DNA of 64,000 nucleotides from Pseudopelobacter sp964601865 (lineage in GTDB: Bacteria; Desulfobacterota; Desulfuromonadia; Geobacterales; Pseudopelobacteraceae), in the NCBI GenBank assembly GCA_964601865.1, contig CAZRPI010000001.1, forward strand, positions 1 through 64,000, written 5' to 3'. Shown piece after piece: positions 41,972 through 51,645 of this stretch (its first letter is position 1; every line of letters starts with the position of its first letter). The notes below the pieces were generated by a model. The model saw nothing but the letters and a program-made list of their open reading frames with translations. It searched no databases and was not told the DNA's origin. Made by a program: the position numbers and the translations under genes.

Positions 41972-42970
41972 ATGAAGTTCCATTTCATTACCATTGTCTG
42001 GGGACACGAGTTCGTAGACTTTTTTCTGTGGGTTACCCTTCAAAACCAACTCTCAGCAGGCAATTTGCCGGCATTTGCAGGCACCGATGCCACCTATAAA
42101 ATTTACACCGATGAGCAGGATGCGAAAACGATACGAGCCTCAGAAAGCTTCCACCGCCTCAGCAGACTTTTGAAAACGGATATAATAACCATTGATCACC
42201 TGCAGCATTCAAACAAGTATGTCCGCATGACTTTTTGCCATAAATGGGCGCTGCACGATGCCTATCAGGCTAACGCGAAAATTGTGCTGCTTCCATCTGA
42301 TGTCATTTATTCAAAGAATTCATTTGCCCATCTCCTGAGTGTCGCACTGCTCGACAAACCAGTAATCATGATGGCCGCGCCTCGAATTCTCAGAGAAAGC
42401 TTTATTCCTGAACTCGCGAACCTGTTTTTTTCTCAATCGGACAGAACCATCGCCGCCAATTCTCGTGAGCTACTGAGATTAGCAATGCACCATCTGCATC
42501 CCGTAGCAACCTCTTTCTTTCATAACACTGAGAATGCTTCAACGTGGCCGTCACAACTGTTTTTCGAGGTGCCCCACAATGGTTTCATAGCTCATTGCTT
42601 CCACTTGCATCCCCTACTGATTACACCACGACAGGATGGCAACGACTTTAATATCACCATTGACGCAGACTATCTGTTGAAGTCCTACCCAGATGCAAAT
42701 CAAATCCATATTATTGATGATTCTGACGATTTCCTTGCCGTTGAGCCCTGTCCTTCAGAATATGGTCCGACTCTATCCAATGCTCCGTATAACCTGTTTT
42801 CCATTTGTCAATGGGCATCTAGCCATGCTGATGCACACCATCTCAATTTTGTAAGACACCCCATAAGGTATCATTATACCGACATAGATTCCAAGTGGCG
42901 TACGACGGAGAAACTGGCAATGTTGTTTGTTGATACTATCCTAAAATATACTACCGGTAAACAATACTGA
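41972..42970 (+). CDS. Putative glycosyltransferase-like protein, unknown family
   Basis: A 332-residue protein not confidently recognised. The start HFITIVWGHEFVDFFLWVTL, the segment AYQANAKIVLLPSDVIYS and the C-terminal NLFSICQWASSHADAHHLNF suggest a GT-A-like nucleotide-sugar transferase fold with PSD in place of a canonical DxD. No signal peptide. GAGG precedes the ATG. Base composition is lower in GC than the flanking island. The call rests mainly on context and fold impression. Confidence 0.5.
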   Translation: MKFHFITIVWGHEFVDFFLWVTLQNQLSAGNLPAFAGTDATYKIYTDEQDAKTIRASESFHRLSRLLKTDIITIDHLQHSNKYVRMTFCHKWALHDAYQANAKIVLLPSDVIYSKNSFAHLLSVALLDKPVIMMAAPRILRESFIPELANLFFSQSDRTIAANSRELLRLAMHHLHPVATSFFHNTENASTWPSQLFFEVPHNGFIAHCFHLHPLLITPRQDGNDFNITIDADYLLKSYPDANQIHIIDDSDDFLAVEPCPSEYGPTLSNAPYNLFSICQWASSHADAHHLNFVRHPIRYHYTDIDSKWRTTEKLAMLFVDTILKYTTGKQY

Positions 42971-42977
42971 TAACGCC

Positions 42978-44075
42978 ATGCCGATTTTTATCAACTCACT
43001 CGATGACATAGTTGAAAATTCAGCCATTTATCTCTATGGAATTGGAGAGGGTTGTTATTCGTTTATAGACTTGTTAACGTGCAACAGACCAGATATCAAT
43101 ATCATCGCACTCATTGATGACAACAAAACATCTTCATTTACTACATTTCCTGTTATAAGACCAGAAGACATAACTGATGGTAATCACTGTACCGTTTTCA
43201 TAACATCTGCTTACTGGGTTGATATTTATAAAAAACTCGATTCTATCCATATCAGAAATTACGCTGTAATCAATCCGTCTCTTTTATACCCTCATATGAT
43301 CATGACTGAACCCGAATCTGACTCGTGGTCAAATCATTTTGAAGCCGTGTGCAAGCTGCTCACGACCAATGAACAACAACGCCTCTACAGACTAATCAAG
43401 AACAGCAGATCTATTTTTCCGGATATGCAGGAAGAACTGCATGCCTATTACAAGAGCCATCAAGACCACGAAAAAGAATACCTTGAATTCATCAACCCTA
43501 TCAGTTTTTCAACGATTATTGAGGGGGGGGTCTTTGACGGATATAACACCCTTGAATTCCTAAAATTCCTGAAGCCCCCTGGTTGCATCTATGGTTTCGA
43601 ACCCAACATGGACACAACAACTAACCGTAGATTATCAGCAGAATTATTCAACAGCACAAAATTCAAGCTGTACCCATATGCCCTGTGGAATCAACGGACC
43701 ATGTTGAAATTCTACAAAAACAGTCAGAACCTGCCTGGCGCAAGAATAGTACTTGAAAGTTCTAGTCTCAAAGAAGTGACGGAAGTGCCGGCAATTTCCA
43801 TCGATGAGTTTGTTTACGAGAATAGGATTCCCAAAATAGACTATATCAAGCTTGATGTTGAAGGAGCCGAACTGGACGTGCTACAAGGTGCGATCAATGT
43901 GATGCAACGGGATCGCCCACAACTGGCAATATGCATCTACCACAGGAAAGAACATCTGTTCCAGATACCACTCTTTCTTGACTCTGTACTACATAATTAC
44001 TGTTATTTTGTCGGGCATTATTCACCAACTCTCTGGGATACCGTCTGGTATGCTATACCTGAAGAATTGTCGTAA
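42978..44075 (+). CDS. FkbM-family methyltransferase
   Basis: A 365-residue protein whose C-terminal half is an FkbM methyltransferase: TIIEGGVFDGYNTLEFLKFL, CIYGFEPNMDTTT, PAISIDEFVYE and IDYIKLDVEGAELDVLQGA. FkbM enzymes O-methylate sugars and polyketides. The N-terminal 120 residues resemble a nucleotide-binding acyltransferase-like lead (IYLYGIGEGCYSFIDLL, ALIDDNKTSSF), as in PglD-type or other Rossmann leads. Low GC and a weak ribosome site. It probably methylates a hydroxyl on the island's glycan. Confidence 0.87.
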   Translation: MPIFINSLDDIVENSAIYLYGIGEGCYSFIDLLTCNRPDINIIALIDDNKTSSFTTFPVIRPEDITDGNHCTVFITSAYWVDIYKKLDSIHIRNYAVINPSLLYPHMIMTEPESDSWSNHFEAVCKLLTTNEQQRLYRLIKNSRSIFPDMQEELHAYYKSHQDHEKEYLEFINPISFSTIIEGGVFDGYNTLEFLKFLKPPGCIYGFEPNMDTTTNRRLSAELFNSTKFKLYPYALWNQRTMLKFYKNSQNLPGARIVLESSSLKEVTEVPAISIDEFVYENRIPKIDYIKLDVEGAELDVLQGAINVMQRDRPQLAICIYHRKEHLFQIPLFLDSVLHNYCYFVGHYSPTLWDTVWYAIPEELS

Positions 44076-44239
44076 TATTTAGAAACATATTCGCTGGCAG
44101 CAAGCTGTTGCCGGACTTTTGGCCGGTCTTTCATCACAGTATTTTTCACAATCATCGGATATAAAACACTTGAGCGGCAGGGTCAAGCCAGCCATATCAA
44201 TGTCATTTCAACAACCAAAGAATTCAAACACAATATCTT

Positions 44240-45613
44240 ATGAACAATACATCAGTTTTTTCTGACAAGCTCAATAAGATTGGGCGCCTATTATTTCACA
44301 AAGGCAGTTATTTGGATGCAGGGGAATTTTTTCGACAGGCCACGCTGGAAAATCCGAACGACGCGTCATCCTACGCTTTTTTGGGGACAATCCATTGGCA
44401 GCAGGGACGAATAAAGGAAGCCGTTGCATACTTTGAAAGTGCTATCAAGCTAGCTGCAGACGACAAAGAAATAAATCAGATGGTTGCTGATTTTTTGGCG
44501 GCGAACAAAAATGATGGAGATGTATCAAGATTACAGTATGTACACGTAAGGACCATACAAAAACCGCCCCAAGCAATGCAAACAAAAAAATTGCTGGCAG
44601 TTTATGATTTATCTGTTCAACCTTATAGTATTGGTGATCTGCTAGCTTTTCAGGCAGGAACGCTCGTAAAATGTTCTCAATACGGGTTGGATAAAGTGGA
44701 TTTCTGTTTTATCAGCGATCCAAACCGTATACCTCTTGAACCTATTTTTTCAAAAATGATGTGTGAAAACAACCATCTATACAATCTTTTTACCATAATT
44801 CCAATATTACAACTAAACTCATCAATTAGTTCGATATATATTTTAGATTCATATCAGGATCTACATTATCTCTTACATGAAAAACAGATGCAATACGAGG
44901 TCTGGCCGTCATTGCCTCAAATAGAGGCAAATATTTATATCTATTATGAAATAATACAACTACTAGACCAGTACTTTTGTAATTATAACTGTTTACCACG
45001 CCTTGCCCTTCCAGGCGCTCTCATTGAATGGTATTCCAGATTTATTACGAGTAACATTGCCCCCATGATTCCTATAACAGTCAATCTTCGCAACAACCCC
45101 AATTTCCATGTCGAAAGAAATTCGAATATTTCGGCGTGGATTGAATTGTTTAAATATTGTAGTAACCGTTATCCCGTCAAATTTATCGTTGTCTGCAGCC
45201 TTTCTGAAGTTGTTCATGAACTTCGCAGTTGTACAAATGTTGTAATTGCAAAAGATTCATACACTTCATTAGAAAACGACTTGGCCTTGATCATGTTGTC
45301 AGCTTTTCACCTTGGTGCAGCATCTGGCCCCTCAACAATCCCGATACTTTCCGACAAACCGTACTGCATTCTGAATTGTGGTAATATTATTAATTCATTG
45401 TCTCTTTACGGCAAATCACTGATTCGGATCTCAGAGCAAGTTGCCAAATTTTCCTTTGCCAATGAACTTCAACGCATCATTCTTGTACCTGAGAGCTTAA
45501 ACATTTTGATATATGAATTTGAAAAAATCTGGCGTTCTCGGGATTGGATCGACTGGTCGCCAACGTCAGTTTCACCCGGCGAGTCTCAAAACAGCCTGAT
45601 CTGGTTAAAGTAA
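44240..45613 (+). CDS. TPR protein with a putative glycosyltransferase-like C-terminal domain
   Basis: A 457-residue protein with a TPR-type N-terminus (residues about 10-90: GRLLFHKGSYLDAGEFFRQA, SSYAFLGTIHWQQGRIKEAV). The larger C-terminal domain has LIMLSAFHLGAASGPSTIPI and CILNCGNIIN, reminiscent of GT-B-like or TIGR04372-type transferases. The domain is not firmly recognised. It is the most AT-rich gene of the window (one sampled line, 44881-44940, is 38 percent GC). Codon use unlike the surrounding giant transferases suggests separate acquisition. No clear ribosome site. Confidence 0.6.
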   Translation: MNNTSVFSDKLNKIGRLLFHKGSYLDAGEFFRQATLENPNDASSYAFLGTIHWQQGRIKEAVAYFESAIKLAADDKEINQMVADFLAANKNDGDVSRLQYVHVRTIQKPPQAMQTKKLLAVYDLSVQPYSIGDLLAFQAGTLVKCSQYGLDKVDFCFISDPNRIPLEPIFSKMMCENNHLYNLFTIIPILQLNSSISSIYILDSYQDLHYLLHEKQMQYEVWPSLPQIEANIYIYYEIIQLLDQYFCNYNCLPRLALPGALIEWYSRFITSNIAPMIPITVNLRNNPNFHVERNSNISAWIELFKYCSNRYPVKFIVVCSLSEVVHELRSCTNVVIAKDSYTSLENDLALIMLSAFHLGAASGPSTIPILSDKPYCILNCGNIINSLSLYGKSLIRISEQVAKFSFANELQRIILVPESLNILIYEFEKIWRSRDWIDWSPTSVSPGESQNSLIWLK

Positions 45614-45664
45614 AAACAAGAAACCACCAGATTTAACAGCAACTCCGCACAGGGAACTACTGCA

Positions 45665-46660
45665 ATGACCGCAAATGAAATTGCACAAAACCTCGCCGAA
45701 ATGCTCCGGCAACTAAACCCCAGGGAAATGGAAAAGTTCTTTTCCTGTCTGGCACCCCTCATTGCCTATATGGCAAAGACCGGGAGTGGCACCGACGCCT
45801 GCCTGGAGCAGGACTGCTTGCCTTTGCAGGTCCATTACTACTCGCCAATACCGGACATCAGCGACCTCAAAAAACGGGGAATCTACGAACGCATAAGCAA
45901 TCTCGGCGGCATTGACTGGGACCTGAATCGACAAAGCGAAATGCTTCTCTATTTGGGGCGTCGGTTTGGCAAGGAATGCAACTGGCCGGCCCATCCGACC
46001 GCCAACCCGGATGAATTCTACACCGAGAACAACAGTTTTTCCTTCGGTTGCGCTGCGGCCCTGCATTGCCTGCTGCGCTTATCCCAACCAAAACACGTTA
46101 TTGAAATCGGGTCCGGGTTTTCGTCCAGGATCATTAATGCCGCTGTTCTGCAAAACAAACAGGAGCGGGGCACCCCCTGTGAATACACCATTGTCGACCC
46201 TTATCCGGATGAAGCGCGCCTAGAAAAACTTGCGGGCATAAGCAATGTCCGCAAGCAGCGCGTTGAGACACTGCCCCTATCCTTTTTCAACTCCTTGAAA
46301 GACGGGGATATACTTTTTGTTGATTCGGGTCATGCGGTTAAAACCGGTGGTGATGTCAACTTTCTTATTCTTGATGTGCTGCCCAGGCTAGCCCCCGGCG
46401 TTATTATCCATTTTCATGACATCCCGATGCCGTATGAATATACCGAAGTGTATCACACCAAACCTTCATTCAGGGTCTTCTGGACCGAATCATATCTGTT
46501 GCAGGCTTTTTTGGTCTTCAATTATGAGTTCGATATCCTCTTTTCGATGGCAGCGATCACAGCCCAAAGACCTGAAGTTCTGAGAACCGCTTTCCCTATG
46601 TTTGAGCCATTACGCCATATTCTCGGCAGCAGCAGCATCTGGTTGCGTAGAAAGAAGTAA
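45665..46660 (+). CDS. Class I SAM-dependent methyltransferase (Methyltransf_24-like)
   Basis: A 331-residue protein with motif I KHVIEIGSGFSSRIINAAV, the acidic TIVDPYPDEARLEKL and GDILFVDSGHAVKTGGDV as motif IV. It resembles the N-terminal domain of the three-part fusion at 20484 in its G-S-G-x-S-S/T motif. AGGGAAC lies before the ATG. It ends six bases before the 1659-residue transferase, so it is likely translated with it. Confidence 0.84.
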   Translation: MTANEIAQNLAEMLRQLNPREMEKFFSCLAPLIAYMAKTGSGTDACLEQDCLPLQVHYYSPIPDISDLKKRGIYERISNLGGIDWDLNRQSEMLLYLGRRFGKECNWPAHPTANPDEFYTENNSFSFGCAAALHCLLRLSQPKHVIEIGSGFSSRIINAAVLQNKQERGTPCEYTIVDPYPDEARLEKLAGISNVRKQRVETLPLSFFNSLKDGDILFVDSGHAVKTGGDVNFLILDVLPRLAPGVIIHFHDIPMPYEYTEVYHTKPSFRVFWTESYLLQAFLVFNYEFDILFSMAAITAQRPEVLRTAFPMFEPLRHILGSSSIWLRRKK

Positions 46661-46665
46661 TCAAC

Positions 46666-49600
46666 ATGGCTATTTCACCACCAGTTTTCTCCGTAATCGT
46701 TCCCACCTACAACCAGGCCAATTTTCTCCCGGCAGCGCTGGACAGCCTCCTTGCCCAGACCTATTCCAACTGGGAAGCGGTAATCGTCAATGACGGTTCA
46801 AGCGATGACACTCCCCGGGTCATGGAAGACTATGCCGCCCGGGATTCGCGTTTCATACTCGTTCACAAGCCGAACGGTGGCGTTGCCAGCGCCCTGAACG
46901 CGGGGCTTCGGCACGCACGTGGCGAGTGGATCTGCTGGCTTTCTTCCGATGATCTGTTTGAGCCGGACAAGCTCGCCATCCATCGCCAGGCCATCCTGGA
47001 AAATCCCCGCATCCGTTTTTTCTACAGCCATTTCTACTACCTGAATGACGCAACCGGAGAAAAAACGGCATCCGGCCTCTGGCAACCGATTCCCGAACCG
47101 GCCTTCCAGGTTTCCCGTTTCTTTGTGTCACCCTATATCCATGGCAACAGTATTGCCGTACACCGCACGGCATTCGACAAGGTCGGCCACTTTGATGAGC
47201 AGAACCGGTGTGGCCAGGATTTCGACATGTGGTTGCGGATCAGCGCCCAATTCGAGTCAAGATTTGTTGACAGTCGAACATGCGTCACCCGTTTTCACGA
47301 GGGACAGTCGGGCAACGTTTTCCCCGAAGCGGGTTTCTTCGACTCGTCGCGGGCCTGCGCCCTGTTTCTGAATGCCAACGACTTTTCTGGAATCTTCCCT
47401 CTTCTTGATCTGACAAGCATTGACAATGCGCTCCTGGCTGTCCAGGAAATCCTGACTATCGCCTTCGACGGCGATGCACTCATCTACAAATGCTCCCCCA
47501 CCCCGGCGTTACTGGAACGCCTCAGGGAATGGCTCGTCAAGCCGGAAAACCTACCTGTCCGGAACGCCATTACCCCATGGCTTCACCGCACGTACGACAG
47601 CATTACAACCTCGAATCTGCCTGATTCCATCAAACAGGCAACGGCAAACCTGCTGAGAAATGACCGTTTCACCTATTCTTCCCACGATTTCATGGCGGAA
47701 ACCGCCCTGTACGCCGAATGGCTGAGAAAGGCAGGAAAAAGGGGCGAAGCCGAAAAACTGGAACGCTACCTCGCCGAAACAACAAAACAGAAAAAAGACG
47801 GAAAACTGCGGATCACCGTCATCACGCCAGGCACCGACCTGTCAGGAGGCGTCAAGGTAATTTTCGAGTACTGTAATCGTCTTGCCAAGCGGGGCCATAC
47901 CATAAATCTGGCAACCATGTGTGGTGACTATCCAGGTTGGTTCAGGCTTGAGCCGACAGTAAATTTTATCAAGAGTGATTATGATCCGCAGCGCCTCATC
48001 AATGATCTGCCGGAAGCGGATGTGGTGATTGCCACGCTCTGGCTGACCGCGTACGCAGTGAACAACCTGCCGCCAGACAAGGGAGCCAAATACTATCTGG
48101 TGCAGAGTTATGAGTCGGAAACCCTGACAACGCCGGAATACGCCGATCCCACATACAAGCTTCCCCTCAGGAAGCTGGCGGTTTCCTCATGGCTGGCGCA
48201 ACTCATGAGAGACCGCTTTGACGAAGAAGCGGTATTGATCAGGAACGCCTATGATTCGGAGATCTTTTATCCTGAATCTCTAATACGTCGAGATTACCCG
48301 GGCGATCAGATCCGCGTCGGCATGCTGTACTATCCGGAAGAGCGCAAGGGGGGGGCTGACGGGATAACGGCTTTTATGCTGGCCCGCGAAAAGCATCCCG
48401 ACATGAAACTCATCCTCTTTGGCCACCGCCCCACCATCCCAGTAACGTTTGACGAAATACACGAGAATATTTCCGGTGACGATGTCCGGCGATACTACAA
48501 CTCGCTGGACCTGTTCATGTCCACCAGTTGGCAGGAGGGGTTCGGACTGCCTGGCCTTGAGGCCATGGCATGCGGCATACCACTTGTTACGACCGACTCC
48601 GGTGGAGTCCGGGATTACGCCATAAATGGCGAAACCGCGCTAGTTACGCCTCCCCGCAACCCGGAAGCCATAGCGGACGCGCTCATTCGTCTGATCGACA
48701 ACGGGAATCTGCGCGAACGCCTCCGTCAAAACGGACTGGCAAAAGCGGCCGAGTTTTCCTGGGACGCGTCGGTGACGGCCCTTGAAACAGTGCTGCTGGA
48801 AGAGCGAACGAAACCCGACTCATGCGGAATGCCGTTCGACGCTGACACAAACGTGCTCCGTGGTCGCCCTTCACCTTCGAAACCGATTAAAATCGCCGTT
48901 TTTTCCCTTGACGCAAAAGACCACGCCTGCGGCCATTATCGCATCCAGGCTCCTTTCAGGGTACTTACCTGTGACGTGGAACTGTCCTGGGGAATCGAGT
49001 TCAGGGACAACACCTACCATGCCGTTCCCGGTGCGGCGGAAGCGGCTGACATCATCGTCGTGCAGCGTTTCTTCCCGCGACCGGAGACGGCGGAGGCCCT
49101 TGAGTATCTGTACTCTCTAGACAAACCTTTAATCTTTGAAATCGATGATCTGATCATCCGGCTGCCCGAGACTAATCCTCACCGCAACTGGGGGGACCAG
49201 AGCGCGCCCCATATCCTGGAGCTTGTCCGTAAGTGTTCGGCAATAACCGTATCAACCGAGGAGTTGAAGAAATATTTTTCCCAGTACAACGCCACCGTCC
49301 ACGTACTCCCCAACCTGCTTGACGAAGATCTCTGGCACAGGACCGTCCCTCCATCCGCGGGGCCGGTTGTCATAGGATACGCCGGCACCGCGACCCACGG
49401 CACCGATCTGGCCCTGCTGGAGGATGTTCTTGGCCGGATTGCGTCACAGTACGAAAGCAGGGTCGCTTTTACGTTCATGGGGTGCGCGACCGAGAAGATT
49501 TCCCGGCTGCCCGGTTTCTCCTATATTCCCTTCGAAACGACCTTTGCGGCCTATGCCGGAAAACTGCAGGAAACACCCGTCGATATCATGCTGGTCCCCT

Positions 49601-51645
49601 TGGAGGACAACGAATTCAACCGCTGCAAGAGCAACGTCAAGTGGCTTGAATATTCGGCGTGCGGCATTGCCGGGATATACGCCGACCTGCCTCCGTACAA
49701 TAGCTGCATAACGCAGGGAGAAACCGGGATCCTGGTCGGAAACACGCCCCAGCAATGGTTCAGCGCCATTGACCTTCTGGTCAGGAATCCGGAACTGCGC
49801 CGCTCCATCGCCCGAAAAGCCCGCCAGAAGGTGATGTCGGACTGCACGCTCAAATCCGGGGCGCAGCGCTGGCTTGAGGTTTACCGGGACATTGCGGCAA
49901 AGGCTGGCGACAAACGGGACACCGCCCCAGCCGCGAAGCGTTCCGCCAGAGTGTCCATCATCATCCCGGCCTTCAACCAGCTCCCCTTTACCAGGCAGTG
50001 CCTTGATGGGCTCTTCGCCACGCTGCCCGACACCACTCCCTGTGAAATCATCGTGGTGGACAACGGCTCCACCGACGGAACCCCGGAGTATCTGCGCAAC
50101 ATGGCCGACCGGGTGACAACGGTTAGCAACCGTGAGAACCTGGGATTCGCCAGGGCATGCAACCAGGGTGCCCGGACCGCATCCGGCGACATACTGCTGT
50201 TTCTCAACAACGATACCATACCCAGGCCGGCGTGGCTCGAGGCGCTGCTTTCCCCCATCGACGGCAACGAGGCCGACATCTGCGGCGCACGCCTGCTCTA
50301 CCCGGATGGCCGCTGCCAGCACGCCGGCATCGCCTTTGACGAACGGGGCCTGGGCTATCATATCTTCTGTGGTTTCCCCGGCGATGCGGCGCCGGTGGTT
50401 GAGCGCCGCCGGATGCAGGCCGTAACCGGAGCCTGCATGGCCATACGAAAGAGCCTGTTTCATGAGCTGGGAGGATTCGACGAAGGGTTCCTCAACGGCT
50501 TCGAGGACGTGGATCTCTGCCTGCGGGCAGGAGAAGGGGGCCGACGCATTCTGTTTGTTCCCGAAAGCGTTCTGGTACACCACACCGAACGGAGCAGCGG
50601 ACGCAAAGACCATGAGATTGAAAACCTGCAGCGATTCTTCTCGCGCTGGCTGGACAGGATACGCCAGGACGACACCCCCCTCTACGCCCGTTTCGGCCTG
50701 GAAAGCCGCAGGGAACCGGATGGAAGCCTGAAGGTATACCCGGTCGACGGGAATGTGCCTCCGGTTTCCATCATCATTCCGTTATACAGCAGAGTCGAAC
50801 TGACGCGGGCCTGTCTGCTAGCCCTGGAACGCTCTACTGACAGAGGCTGTTATGAACTGGTTCTGGTCGATAACGGTTCCAGTGATGGCACCAGCAATCT
50901 GCTGCGGGAATGGGAGTCAAAGGCGGTCATCATCCGCAACCCCGAGAACCGAGGCTTCGCTGCCGCCTGCAACCAGGGGGCTCGGGCTGCCCGGGGGAAA
51001 TACCTGCTGTTCCTGAACAATGATACCGAGGTAACCGACGGCTGGCTCAAATCGCTGACAGCCATCCTGGACGATGATCCAACGGTAGCTGCCGTGGGCG
51101 CCAAACTCCTGTTTCCCGACGGCACAGTCCAGCACGCCGGTATCATGATAGTCGATGACAGAGCAAAAGGAGATCCGCTGGTGGGGAGAAATCATCTTTC
51201 CAGTGTTCCCGGTGATCACCCTTATGCCAACAAACTGATGCGCATGCAGGCGGTAACGGCGGCCTGTGTCCTGATACGGCGAACGGCATTCGAAGCGGTG
51301 GGAGGATTTGACGAGGGGTACTGGAATGGGTATGAGGATCTTGACCTCTGCTTCAGGTTCGGCGAACAGGAATGGAAAATCGTCTATCAACCGGCCAGCG
51401 TGATAATACATCACGAATCCAAATCGGGACCCGAACGTTATCTGCGCGCCAAAGACAATATAAGGCGACTGCACGAGCGATGGCTTGGCAGGATAAGGCC
51501 CGACATGATCATCATGCCGGATACGCGGGTAATCGAGGGCGCCGCTATGCTGGAAGGCCCAACCGGGACCTATGAGCCTCACACTGGTTCGCGGAGCCCC
51601 TTTCACCGAGCGTATCAGAACGCTCCAGCGGGTAAAACGGAATGA
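46666..51645 (+). CDS. Giant multi-domain glycosyltransferase (GT2-GT4-GT-B-GT2-GT2)
   Basis: A 1659-residue protein with five recognisable transferase units. Residues about 6-250 are GT2 (FSVIVPTYNQANFLPAALDS, LSSDDLFEPDKL). About 380-710 are GT4 (LSGGVKVIFEYC, WQEGFGLPGLEAMACGIPLV). About 740-1080 are a second GT-B unit (AVFSLDAKDHACGHYRI, VIGYAGTATHGTDLALLEDV). About 1092-1340 are GT2 (VSIIIPAFNQLPFTRQCLDG, LLFLNNDTIPRPAWLEALL) and about 1363-1625 GT2 (VSIIIPLYSRVELTRACLL, LLFLNNDTEVTDGWLKSL). It could build several linkages of one oligosaccharide. No signal peptide or membrane helix. It overlaps the next gene by four bases. Confidence 0.92.
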   Translation: MAISPPVFSVIVPTYNQANFLPAALDSLLAQTYSNWEAVIVNDGSSDDTPRVMEDYAARDSRFILVHKPNGGVASALNAGLRHARGEWICWLSSDDLFEPDKLAIHRQAILENPRIRFFYSHFYYLNDATGEKTASGLWQPIPEPAFQVSRFFVSPYIHGNSIAVHRTAFDKVGHFDEQNRCGQDFDMWLRISAQFESRFVDSRTCVTRFHEGQSGNVFPEAGFFDSSRACALFLNANDFSGIFPLLDLTSIDNALLAVQEILTIAFDGDALIYKCSPTPALLERLREWLVKPENLPVRNAITPWLHRTYDSITTSNLPDSIKQATANLLRNDRFTYSSHDFMAETALYAEWLRKAGKRGEAEKLERYLAETTKQKKDGKLRITVITPGTDLSGGVKVIFEYCNRLAKRGHTINLATMCGDYPGWFRLEPTVNFIKSDYDPQRLINDLPEADVVIATLWLTAYAVNNLPPDKGAKYYLVQSYESETLTTPEYADPTYKLPLRKLAVSSWLAQLMRDRFDEEAVLIRNAYDSEIFYPESLIRRDYPGDQIRVGMLYYPEERKGGADGITAFMLAREKHPDMKLILFGHRPTIPVTFDEIHENISGDDVRRYYNSLDLFMSTSWQEGFGLPGLEAMACGIPLVTTDSGGVRDYAINGETALVTPPRNPEAIADALIRLIDNGNLRERLRQNGLAKAAEFSWDASVTALETVLLEERTKPDSCGMPFDADTNVLRGRPSPSKPIKIAVFSLDAKDHACGHYRIQAPFRVLTCDVELSWGIEFRDNTYHAVPGAAEAADIIVVQRFFPRPETAEALEYLYSLDKPLIFEIDDLIIRLPETNPHRNWGDQSAPHILELVRKCSAITVSTEELKKYFSQYNATVHVLPNLLDEDLWHRTVPPSAGPVVIGYAGTATHGTDLALLEDVLGRIASQYESRVAFTFMGCATEKISRLPGFSYIPFETTFAAYAGKLQETPVDIMLVPLEDNEFNRCKSNVKWLEYSACGIAGIYADLPPYNSCITQGETGILVGNTPQQWFSAIDLLVRNPELRRSIARKARQKVMSDCTLKSGAQRWLEVYRDIAAKAGDKRDTAPAAKRSARVSIIIPAFNQLPFTRQCLDGLFATLPDTTPCEIIVVDNGSTDGTPEYLRNMADRVTTVSNRENLGFARACNQGARTASGDILLFLNNDTIPRPAWLEALLSPIDGNEADICGARLLYPDGRCQHAGIAFDERGLGYHIFCGFPGDAAPVVERRRMQAVTGACMAIRKSLFHELGGFDEGFLNGFEDVDLCLRAGEGGRRILFVPESVLVHHTERSSGRKDHEIENLQRFFSRWLDRIRQDDTPLYARFGLESRREPDGSLKVYPVDGNVPPVSIIIPLYSRVELTRACLLALERSTDRGCYELVLVDNGSSDGTSNLLREWESKAVIIRNPENRGFAAACNQGARAARGKYLLFLNNDTEVTDGWLKSLTAILDDDPTVAAVGAKLLFPDGTVQHAGIMIVDDRAKGDPLVGRNHLSSVPGDHPYANKLMRMQAVTAACVLIRRTAFEAVGGFDEGYWNGYEDLDLCFRFGEQEWKIVYQPASVIIHHESKSGPERYLRAKDNIRRLHERWLGRIRPDMIIMPDTRVIEGAAMLEGPTGTYEPHTGSRSPFHRAYQNAPAGKTE

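Noticed and set aside
49444..50613. 389-residue minus-strand open frame inside the 1659-residue transferase
   Set aside because: It covers intact GT motifs on the plus strand and has no recognisable content of its own.
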